A stretch of 64,000 nucleotides of DNA. It comes from Spirosoma panaciterrae DSM 21099. GTDB taxonomy: Bacteria; Bacteroidota; Bacteroidia; Cytophagales; Spirosomataceae. Made by a program: the position numbers and the translations under genes. This document shows positions 1 through 7,797 of this stretch, in pieces. How positions within the stretch are numbered: the stretch's first letter is position 1; each line of letters starts with the position of its first letter. The stretch lies in the NCBI RefSeq assembly GCF_000374025.1, contig NZ_KB893244.1, forward strand, positions 124,001 through 188,000, given 5' to 3'. A model generated the notes under the pieces. It had not been told where the DNA came from. It searched no databases and saw nothing but the letters and a program-made list of their open reading frames with translations.

Positions 1-1005
1 GGGTTTATCGTCCAGCGCATTGGCTAGCGAAAGCGCCTGTTTCATGTAGCGCTCAGCCAGCTTGTAGTCTTTCTGCTCTTCATACACCTGGCCCAGATTG
101 AAATAATCGGTAGCCATAGCGGATTGATTTTCCTGCTTTCTGGAAATAACCAGTGCCTGTTCGATGGCCTGTCGGGCTTCGTCGAACCGTTTGGCTTTTC
201 GTAAAGCCAGCCCCGTATTGACCAGAATATCGGATTGAAGGAGTTCGGATTCTGCTTCTCTGGCGTGGCTACGAGCTGATTTGTAGTAGCTTAGTGCTTT
301 CGCTGGTTGCTCCAGATCGTCGTAGCATTTGCCAATATTTTGTTCGCAAATGGCTATGCCATACGCATTTTTCAAGGCCTGGTTTAGCGTCAGTGCCTGT
401 TTAAAATAGCTGATCGCTTCCTGGGTTCGGTGCATGTCTTTCAACGCCAGGCCAATCCCATTATAGGTATCTTCATTCCGGGGTTGCAGATTGTACTGCT
501 CCTGCATACGGAGCGAACGCAGGTAGACCTCGATTGATTTTTCGAATTGGTGCGCGTTGCGGTAGGCGGTTCCTAGGTTGGTCAGGGCTCTTGCTATCGT
601 ACGGGTATCGAGTTTATACGCTTCGGCAATGGTGTGGGCTTTCCGAAGCGATTCAAGAGTTTGCTGGGGCCTGTTCGACAGGTAATAATTGGAGCCCATA
701 TTGGTATTCGCTCGGTACATACCCCGACCGAAGTTCAGCCGTCGGGCTATCGATTCGGCCAGATGCAGGACTGAGTCGGCCCGGTCATAGTCGGCTTTTT
801 TTCGAGTAAGCTGATTCCCTAATTCATTTAAGGCGATCACATAGTTGGTATCCGTTGGCGTATGCGTGCGCACATAGGTTTCCAGCGAATCCAGTGATTT
901 CGGAACCTGGGCCAGAACGGGGCTAATACCAGCCAGGATCAGACTCAAAATCACTGACAGCAATGAACACGAATGCTTAAGCGGGTTTGTTAGAAAGGAA
1001 AACAT
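1..1005 (-). CDS. TPR-domain sensor histidine kinase, N-terminal part (cut by window edge)
   Basis: The frame is open from an ATG at 1005 down to base 1 (335 codons) and has no stop inside the window. Residues 1-33 form a signal peptide ending in a VLAQ-type site. The rest is a run of tetratricopeptide repeats, readable as units such as AISYFKQALTLNQALKNAYG. It aligns along its whole visible length with the neighbour at 1011-2948 (for example SLRMQEQYN, SDILVNTGLALR and MATDYFNLGQVYE). The missing C-terminus is therefore probably a transmembrane helix plus a HisKA_3/HATPase kinase, which is an inference. The start lies 5 nt after the upstream gene's stop, so the two are probably co-transcribed and translationally coupled. 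The TPR half is expected to be periplasmic. Confidence 0.85.
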   Translation of the reverse strand, partial: MFSFLTNPLKHSCSLLSVILSLILAGISPVLAQVPKSLDSLETYVRTHTPTDTNYVIALNELGNQLTRKKADYDRADSVLHLAESIARRLNFGRGMYRANTNMGSNYYLSNRPQQTLESLRKAHTIAEAYKLDTRTIARALTNLGTAYRNAHQFEKSIEVYLRSLRMQEQYNLQPRNEDTYNGIGLALKDMHRTQEAISYFKQALTLNQALKNAYGIAICEQNIGKCYDDLEQPAKALSYYKSARSHAREAESELLQSDILVNTGLALRKAKRFDEARQAIEQALVISRKQENQSAMATDYFNLGQVYEEQKDYKLAERYMKQALSLANALDDKP

Positions 1006-1010
1006 TCGTT

Positions 1011-2948
1011 TTAACTTAATGAGGTGGTTACAATAAGGCTTGTCCCTTTTTCTGGAACGGAATGGATGGCCAGCGTGCCTCCCATGGCTTCGGCCCGTTG
1101 GCGCATACTGGTCTGCCCCGTGCGCTGGCTTTGCAAAGCTGGGGTAAAGCCTTTGCCATTATCTTCGATAACCACTTGCAGTTCATGTCCTTTGCGTTCG
1201 AACCGCAGCGTAGCCTGGGTAGCCTCTGAATACTTAATCAGGTTGTTAATGGCTTCTTTGCCAATCAGATACAGGTTTCGGCGGACTTCCATTGAGACCG
1301 GAAGCTGATCCAGCGAAGCGTCGCCGATAAAGTTGAAAGCGATGTGTTTTGATTCCATCAGAGGCTGCGCGTACGCCTGCAAACGCAATGCGATGCGTTG
1401 TAAGGAATCGTTGCCGGGATTAATGGTCCAGATGATTTCGTCGATGGATTCCAGAATCTGGCGAGCATCGGTGTAGATTTTCTGCACCATCTTCTGGGCC
1501 GACTCGGGTCGATTCTGGCTGAGTAGCTCGTTGGTATGACCGCTTAGCAGGGAGATGCTGGACAGGGTACTGCCCACTTCGTCGTGAAGATCATGCGCAA
1601 TCTGTTTTCGCAACGTCTGAGCTTCCTGAAGTCGTTTGAGTTTGGAACGGTTGAGCAGCCAGCCACTGACGGATGCCCCCAGTAGCAGCAGCAACAGTCC
1701 ACCTACCAGCAGCGCATTTCGCTGCAATCGTTGCCGGGCCAGTTCTTCATCCCGGAGTTGAGCCTGCTGTCGGAGGAGTTTGATCTGGGCTTCTTTTTTC
1801 TCGGTCTCGTAGCCAGCCACCAGCCGTTGAACTTCGGTACTGGTCCGAATAGTCGTAGCTGAATCGATCTGTTTGTTCTTTTCGAGTTGGAACACGTAGG
1901 CCTGCTGGAAATTTTTCTGACCTCCGTACAGATCGGCCAGTGCCTGGGTATAGTTGGCAATCTGCTCTTTATCGCCCCGTTCGGTCGCCAGCGTCAGGGC
2001 TTTTTTCAGATTGACCTCGGCAGGTTTGTCCTGTTTCAGGTCTTCATAAATACGGCCCAGGTTGAAATATGCTGTAGCCATACTCTCTTTATGGTTCTGA
2101 CTTCGACCAATAGCCAGTGATTGTTCTACGTAAGGAATAGCCTCCTTCGAATGACCGGAGGCATTCAGAGCGAGCCCGATGTTGACCAGAATATCGGCCT
2201 GAAGCAGATCAAATTTTACCTCACGCGCGTGTTGCAGGGCTTTTTTATAGATGGGGATCGACTGGTCGTATCGCTTTAGCTCGTCATAGCAGATTCCCAT
2301 ATTGTTTTCCGTAATGGACATCCCTCTGGGATTATGCTCGGCTTTTGCCAGGGCTAGTCCCTGCCGGTAGTAGGTAAGCGCTTCCGGGTATTTCTTCATG
2401 GCTCGGAGCGCGTTGCCAATACCGCCGTACGTAGTAGCAATGCGGGGTTGGATGTTGTATTGCTCCTGAACGCGAAGGGACTGAAGTCCAATAGCCACCG
2501 CTTTCCCAAACAGGCCAAGTTTTTCGAAAGCAGCCGCTACGTTAGCCATGGCTCCGCAGCGGAAGCGGGGACTGAGTGTATAGCTTTCAGAAGCCGCCAG
2601 GGCTTTCTGAAAATAGGTTAGGGCCAGTTGCGGGTGATCGGTCAGGTAATAGATCGACGCCCGGTTTGTATATGCTTTTGCCAGACCCAGGCCATACTGA
2701 AGTTTGAGCGCCAGTTTTTCGGAAAGTTGCAGAACGGAGTCGGCAGCGGCATATTCAGGATGGGTACTTGAATGGAGTTCGCGGCCCAGAACATTGAGGG
2801 CTATGACATAACTGGTGTCCTGAACCGTATGCGATTTAAGGTAAAGGCGAACAGAATCGAGCGTTTGGGGAACTTGTGCCTTTAGCTGATAAAGAGTAAG
2901 CAGGGTCACAATAAGGATAAGGGAAATTCGGCAGGAGCAGGATTTCAT
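1011..2948 (-). CDS. TPR-domain sensor histidine kinase (NarL/LytS-like HisKA_3 class)
   Basis: This 645-aa protein has a signal sequence at residues 1-24 and periplasmic tetratricopeptide repeats over about 50-360. A coiled-coil stretch rich in E, K, Q and R follows, then one transmembrane helix near 410-432. The kinase core carries the H-box motif HDLHDEVGSTLSS (His near residue 452), an N-box EAINNLIKYSEA and the G-box DNGKGF. The HDLHDE motif places it in the HisKA_3 class, which usually phosphorylates LuxR/NarL-type regulators. No such regulator lies in the window, so the partner is probably beyond base 1. Reading and start are clear. The signal is unknown. The gene directly downstream is a tandem paralogue. 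Confidence 0.93.
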   Translation of the reverse strand: MKSCSCRISLILIVTLLTLYQLKAQVPQTLDSVRLYLKSHTVQDTSYVIALNVLGRELHSSTHPEYAAADSVLQLSEKLALKLQYGLGLAKAYTNRASIYYLTDHPQLALTYFQKALAASESYTLSPRFRCGAMANVAAAFEKLGLFGKAVAIGLQSLRVQEQYNIQPRIATTYGGIGNALRAMKKYPEALTYYRQGLALAKAEHNPRGMSITENNMGICYDELKRYDQSIPIYKKALQHAREVKFDLLQADILVNIGLALNASGHSKEAIPYVEQSLAIGRSQNHKESMATAYFNLGRIYEDLKQDKPAEVNLKKALTLATERGDKEQIANYTQALADLYGGQKNFQQAYVFQLEKNKQIDSATTIRTSTEVQRLVAGYETEKKEAQIKLLRQQAQLRDEELARQRLQRNALLVGGLLLLLLGASVSGWLLNRSKLKRLQEAQTLRKQIAHDLHDEVGSTLSSISLLSGHTNELLSQNRPESAQKMVQKIYTDARQILESIDEIIWTINPGNDSLQRIALRLQAYAQPLMESKHIAFNFIGDASLDQLPVSMEVRRNLYLIGKEAINNLIKYSEATQATLRFERKGHELQVVIEDNGKGFTPALQSQRTGQTSMRQRAEAMGGTLAIHSVPEKGTSLIVTTSLS

Positions 2949-3029
2949 GATAACGAGTTATCGATAATCCTATAAATATCAATCAAATATTGACTACTTT
3001 ATAATGTCTTTAGCAAAAGGTTCTAATGT

Positions 3030-5648
3030 TTAAAGACTTACCTGCATCGATACTTTCACGGCAAAGGGCGTAGCGGCTGGCTGGTTCCGGTAAGTCAGGC
3101 GGTGGAGCGCTTCGATACGGAGTACTTTAAAGACGTTTTCAACGCCATAACCCACCTCTGCATAAGGCACTGAGCCCAATGACCGAATCGGTGGAATTGG
3201 TTTGCCCGTTGCATCGTGCGTGGCCATGAGGGTCCGGTTCTCGTTGCTTAAGTGGCCCCACAACAGTTTGCCCGTCACGAACGAACGCCAGCCCCAGCGC
3301 CGGACCACAGGCAGCCGGTTCGTCAGTAAGCCATCAAATTTGTGCTCAACAGCCAGCGAAACATACCGATCGCTGGTGAATTCGGCATAGTTCATCAAGT
3401 TGAACGCATTGCGGTTGTAAAATGGGGTTTGATTCCCCAGATGCATTTCCAGCAACGGGTAGGGTAGGCGTGAAGGGCTATACCCCGCCCGAACCGTGTA
3501 CTGAGTTTTGCCCCACAAGCCCCAGCGGAGCGCATGATCCCATTGCAATTGCCATTTATGATAGGTACCGATGCGGTTCCCCTGTACCGACGAAGTCCCC
3601 AGGGTATAGCGCAGGGTAACAACGGGAGCCGTTTCGGTGGTCCGTCGACGAATCCGCCGACCCGTTACCCGACGGTTTGGCAATCGGCCTGGCGCATAGC
3701 GGGTTTCCAGAAAAAACTCCCGGCTTTGCAGGGCCGAAGAGGTTGTTTGCGGATAAGGCGATTCAGTCGCTTGATTTACAGCGAATGGGAACAAAAGATT
3801 CATGGAACGCGTGCGGATGCCAGCCGTTTGGGTAAAATCGGGACCCAGATCACGTTGGGCTGTCAGGGCTGTTTCGTGCTGATAATAGGCCTGTCGGTAT
3901 GCACCAAAGCGGCTGGTGATTCGAAAAAACGAGTTGTCGGCAATATCTTCCTGTCGGTAGCCCAGCCGTTCCAACTCATAGCTGTGTTTCAGAGAGAGCA
4001 GAGTTAAGGGCTGGCGCGAAGGAATGAAGTTAACTTCCCAGCCGGTTTTCCAGACTTTATCGCGGGTTCCATAAGCCCCATAGGCCGACAATTGCCAGTG
4101 GTGACTAAAGGCGTTGTTGGTCTGCAACCCAACCCGCAGGCGATTCCCTTCAATGGGATTGTACGCCCAGAGCGAATAAACGGAGCCTAAATCGACACCT
4201 CGAAAAAGAGGCAGGTAACCACCGTTCAGCAGAAACTGCCCAACTTTCATATACGTTCTGACAACGGGCAAATTACGGACGGTATCGAGTAGGGCCCTTG
4301 TTTGGTCGAACGTTACGGATGACGCCGACTGTTCACGCTGGGCAGACCAGTAATCAGCCGGAAACTGGGAACGATCGTCAGCTAACTCGACATCGACCGT
4401 AAAAAAATCGACGGGTTTAGGTTTCCCGACCACTGGCTGCCGAACACTGGTGAGGTAATCAACCGTAGCGCTGAACGTATGCGGTACGAATTCGCCCACC
4501 TGAACCGTCAAGTGAGTGGTTTCGGGGAGCCAGGCTGTGACGGAATCCGAAACCGTCATATATGTTTGATCAATATCGATCTGATTGATAAAATTAATAT
4601 TCGCGACGGAGCCGACATGCGCTTCGATTCGAACCAGGGCATAGCTGGCCGTATCAATCCACATCTTGCCCCGAAAAACAAGATCACGTTCATTTTTAGG
4701 GTCAAACTCAATTCCGTAGCAGGTATGATCACCGACCTGACTGGTATCAGCCAGAAAATAGGAATAGGCCGTTCGCCCGCCAATAGCCAACGGAGAAAGA
4801 AATTCTTTTTTGAACAGGCTCACCTGATTCTTATAAAAATTGAGTGTGTTGAAACCAGCTCCGGTAAACTGAGAAACATAGCTGTCGTCGGTGATGCCCA
4901 CACTGCTGATGTTTGTCTTTTGGATAAGCTCTTTCAGATGCTGAGGCTGTTGACGGGCATAGATATGCGAAACGGTTTCTGACAAAAAAACAGGGAGTTC
5001 CTGGCGTGATTTTTCCTGTTGTTTCTGCTCCAATGCCTGCAGAACAGCGCGAATGGGCTTCCGTTGCCGAAAGCGCTCATCCAGGTTGTTCAGGCGAATG
5101 GCCAACTGGCTATAGGCTTCGTAGTCATAGCCACTCAACTGGCTGAAATCATTTTGCTTTCGGTGAGCCTGTATAGCTCTAAGAACCCGAAAGGCCGGAT
5201 TTTCGCCTGCACGGACCACAACCTCAGCCAACTGCGCGGCACCAGGCACCAGTTCAATCTGAAGCTCACGACCCGAAATAGCAACCGTCCTGGTCTGATA
5301 CCCCAGCGCCGACAGAAGAAGCGAATCGGCGGGTTGCCGCAGCGACAGGTGGAACGTCCCTTCCAGATCGGCCTGCGTACCCACGGCTCTTCCCTTCACA
5401 GCTACCGATGCGAATGGAATCCCCTGCCGGGTAACTGCATCGATTACATGTCCAGAAATTAGTGTGGGTGTAGTGGTCTGGGCTATAGCAGGTGAACTCA
5501 CGATCAGCACGACCCAAAACCAGAGCCGATTAGTGGATGGAATCAAGTTAATGAATATGGGTATAGACGGGATGCCGTAGTGCCCCGTTCGGATTGTAAG
5601 GTGAGGAGATGGCTTCGTTTTCATGTTGTTTACTGTTCTGCTCGGCAA
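3030..5648 (-). CDS. DUF5686 / carboxypeptidase-regulatory-domain outer-membrane protein
   Basis: The protein is 872 aa from the first ATG; the ATG at 5624 (MKTKPSPH) is an alternative start. A hydrophobic export signal (about residues 38-57, ending AIAQ) precedes a carboxypeptidase-D-like regulatory beta-sandwich with a GHVIDAVTRQGIPFASV-type start (about 65-140). The sequence ENPAFRVLRAIQAHRKQND then opens the DUF5686 region. The remainder is rich in alternating hydrophobic strands, as expected for an outer-membrane barrel. Members are common in Bacteroidota and their function is not settled. It may belong to the same minus-strand unit as the downstream kinases, with an 80-nt gap before them. 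The family call is firm, the role unknown. Confidence 0.85.
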   Translation of the reverse strand: MPSRTVNNMKTKPSPHLTIRTGHYGIPSIPIFINLIPSTNRLWFWVVLIVSSPAIAQTTTPTLISGHVIDAVTRQGIPFASVAVKGRAVGTQADLEGTFHLSLRQPADSLLLSALGYQTRTVAISGRELQIELVPGAAQLAEVVVRAGENPAFRVLRAIQAHRKQNDFSQLSGYDYEAYSQLAIRLNNLDERFRQRKPIRAVLQALEQKQQEKSRQELPVFLSETVSHIYARQQPQHLKELIQKTNISSVGITDDSYVSQFTGAGFNTLNFYKNQVSLFKKEFLSPLAIGGRTAYSYFLADTSQVGDHTCYGIEFDPKNERDLVFRGKMWIDTASYALVRIEAHVGSVANINFINQIDIDQTYMTVSDSVTAWLPETTHLTVQVGEFVPHTFSATVDYLTSVRQPVVGKPKPVDFFTVDVELADDRSQFPADYWSAQREQSASSVTFDQTRALLDTVRNLPVVRTYMKVGQFLLNGGYLPLFRGVDLGSVYSLWAYNPIEGNRLRVGLQTNNAFSHHWQLSAYGAYGTRDKVWKTGWEVNFIPSRQPLTLLSLKHSYELERLGYRQEDIADNSFFRITSRFGAYRQAYYQHETALTAQRDLGPDFTQTAGIRTRSMNLLFPFAVNQATESPYPQTTSSALQSREFFLETRYAPGRLPNRRVTGRRIRRRTTETAPVVTLRYTLGTSSVQGNRIGTYHKWQLQWDHALRWGLWGKTQYTVRAGYSPSRLPYPLLEMHLGNQTPFYNRNAFNLMNYAEFTSDRYVSLAVEHKFDGLLTNRLPVVRRWGWRSFVTGKLLWGHLSNENRTLMATHDATGKPIPPIRSLGSVPYAEVGYGVENVFKVLRIEALHRLTYRNQPAATPFAVKVSMQVSL

Positions 5649-6838
5649 AGCTCTGGCAATCAGGCTACACCGGAAAACAGTTGGAACATGAACAGGAGAA
5701 TTTAACCAGTCAAATGGTGAAAAAGCTGTATGAATTGCACATATAAATTAGTCAGTCGGCCCGGAAATCTAGAAGACGCAATGGCTCTTAATTTTGATTT
5801 GGTCTAGAGAAAAGTTGTGTTGAAATTTTAAAAATTAGCACAAAGCAACCTTTTCTTGTGACTTCTCGTAAATAAGTAGCAGATTGTTAGTTGTTTACTG
5901 ATTTTTTGACGCTTTCTAGTATAAATACTTGAAAAAATAATGATTTATTTATCCAATTTTAAAATTAAAATGATTTAATTTGCTTGTGAGTAGAAGCATA
6001 AGTACTAAAAAGTTTACTTTAGTGTTTATGCTGGCGAGATAATGGTAACATAATGATTTTATTTGTTATCACATTTTGTCAGGTATTACTAAATATGTGA
6101 TCAGAAAGGACTCTGGAAGGTGCTAAAGTTCAGAATAACGTATACTAATCTGGATGAATTACCTTGGAATTTGGATAAAAAATACGTGTGGAACGTATGT
6201 TTTTTTAATTTTATTCGATTAGCTTTGGTGTCGCCGTCATTTTTAACGTTACTAATTTTTTGATAGTGGATATACCGAAGTCGAATATGTTTTTTGTTCA
6301 TAAATTGCCTTTTAGGCTCTTTTATTAGTCAATTTGATAGCAATACGGACGAATGGATTGATACAGATAGGATGGGGATTGCTGCCTATTCTATGTTGCA
6401 TTTAATCAAAAGTTCGTATGATTTTCATCAGCAATTGTCTATGCGCCACCATGTTATATTTAATCGATTTTTTAGTTTACTCAGCGTGCATTAATTAGCT
6501 GTGGAAGAAGAGTGTTCAGGAGGATAAGACCCACAGCTTACTCAACAACAATAATTCGGGTAATGGATACCAGAAGGGTGTTTTCTCGTAGAAAGTAATC
6601 GCTGTTCAGAACCCAATCGATACCATACCATCTGCTCGACCCCTTTTGAGCTTCAACAGATCTGAAGGTTAACCACGAGCTTTATTGGAGAACTGAAACC
6701 TGTTGCGAATACAGGTAGGTCGATTTTTGTGCTAAGCCCAGATCAAATGGGACTGAACGGGCGAAGCCGTAAGAATTAGTTAATCTGGGAGGTTCTTCGA
6801 AACAACGTAGCGTTGCCTCTCCATCCCCTTTCCCTTAC
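5649..6838. other. Long AT-rich non-coding leader before the polysaccharide locus
   Basis: About 1.2 kb lies between the divergent DUF5686 gene and the first export gene. The part at 5750-6490 is strongly AT-rich. It holds only two weak overlapping frames of 66 codons (6101-6301 minus, 6294-6494 plus) with no recognisable domain or plausible ribosome site. The part at 6497-6790 has higher GC and several hairpins, listed separately. I see no convincing Bacteroidota promoter (TTTG and TAnnTTTG at the right spacing). Long untranslated leaders before capsule operons are the usual target of UpxY-type antiterminators, and one is encoded at 41655-42191. Confidence 0.6.
6497..6789 (+). promoter_or_regulatory. 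Hairpin-rich probable 5' leader RNA of the polysaccharide operon
   Basis: Three perfect inverted repeats are visible. AGCTGTGG at 6497-6504 pairs with CCACAGCT at 6531-6538. ACCTGT at 6698-6703 pairs with ACAGGT at 6711-6716 across a 7-nt loop. CCCAGAT at 6737-6743 pairs with ATCTGGG at 6783-6789 and encloses a smaller ACGG/CCGT hairpin at 6757-6770. The last stem ends 49 nt before the first start codon. No known riboswitch motif was recognised. A role in transcript elongation control is inferred from position only. Confidence 0.35.
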
Positions 6839-7705
6839 ATGATGCGTGTTGCTTTTTATGGAAGACTAATCCATACGATCATTGTTTGCTGCTCAATTAT
6901 TTTTTTTCTGTCGTCCTGCGCGACGATCAAGCCTCCAGCCCCCAAGTTCGAATATTTCCAAAGTAATGACCCCCGGTTTCCGACCAGTATAGAGACCATT
7001 GCTCCGCAGATCTCCAGAATACAAAAGGGTGATATTCTGGGCATTATTGTCAGCAGCCTGAACAAGGAATCGAACGAGATCATGAACTTTTACAACATCA
7101 GTTCATTGCCGCTCGCCAGCTTTTCACCGGGGGGAGGGGGCTCTAGCGGGGGGGGGAGTACTCAACCAATTGGCTATCCGGTCGATTCGTTAGGCAACGT
7201 GGCTATCCCGCTCATCGGTAAAGTTCGGCTGGATGGATTGACCATCCAGCAGGCCGAAGAGAAAGTGCGGGTGGAGGTGGAGAAAACCTTGAAAGACCCG
7301 GCGGTGAACATCCGGTTTATGAACCATAAATTCACCGTGCTGGGTGAGGTGAAGAATGTGGGTATTTTTAATCTACTCAATGACCACACTACGCTGATCG
7401 ATGCCATCACCGTAGCCGGGGATTTATCTGAATACGCGAAACGAGATAGCATCAAAGTCATTCGCTCCGTGAACGGCAGACGGGAGATAGGAATGGTCAG
7501 TCTGCGTAATCGGGAAGTGTTTACTTCACCGTACTTCTATGTCCGACATGATGACATTATCTACGTAGAACCGACAAAAGATAAAGTATTGCCTTTGCCG
7601 CCACAGGAGCAGATTAAGAACAGCGCCTTTTTTCAACGTGCCCCGCTTATCTTAAGCTTCCTGACAACAACCTTTTCGCTTATTGTACTGCTTTCCAGAC
7701 TTTAA
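6839..7705 (+). CDS. wza: Wza-type polysaccharide export outer-membrane lipoprotein
   Basis: This 288-aa protein has a signal peptide ending in the lipobox LSSC (Cys27). It contains a polysaccharide-export (Poly_export) domain starting near QKGDILGI and a SLBB-like segment (KFTVLGEVKNVGIFNL, about 160-240). The C-terminal hydrophobic helix APLILSFLTTTFSLIVLL may be the membrane-spanning helix of Wza-like channels. A Gly/Ser-rich stretch near residues 97-106 is encoded by long G runs, including G9 at 7148-7156. It is the first gene of the locus and is followed by the tyrosine kinase partner. A second ATG directly follows the first, so either Met could be used. Confidence 0.92.
   Translation: MMRVAFYGRLIHTIIVCCSIIFFLSSCATIKPPAPKFEYFQSNDPRFPTSIETIAPQISRIQKGDILGIIVSSLNKESNEIMNFYNISSLPLASFSPGGGGSSGGGSTQPIGYPVDSLGNVAIPLIGKVRLDGLTIQQAEEKVRVEVEKTLKDPAVNIRFMNHKFTVLGEVKNVGIFNLLNDHTTLIDAITVAGDLSEYAKRDSIKVIRSVNGRREIGMVSLRNREVFTSPYFYVRHDDIIYVEPTKDKVLPLPPQEQIKNSAFFQRAPLILSFLTTTFSLIVLLSRL
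7148..7156 (+). repeat. G9 homopolymer tract inside the export lipoprotein gene
   Basis: Nine consecutive G bases encode three glycines, preceded closely by G6 (7129-7134) and G5 (7136-7140). A slip of one base at any of these tracts would shift the frame at about codon 105 and remove the SLBB part of the protein. Confidence 0.8.
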
Positions 7706-7797
7706 GCCCCACTGATAGCAATCGAACTAAGTCATCTATTCCCCCAAACAATCTGTGATGTGTATCAAACCCCTTGCCTACTCCTATTGGAATACCT

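Noticed and set aside
6101-6494. Two overlapping 66-codon frames in the AT-rich leader
   Set aside because: They are short, AT-driven, on opposite strands, without domains or plausible ribosome sites.
6640-6838. Possible group II intron remnant in the leader
   Set aside because: Some hairpins looked intron-like, but there is no reverse transcriptase frame and no domain V type hairpin.
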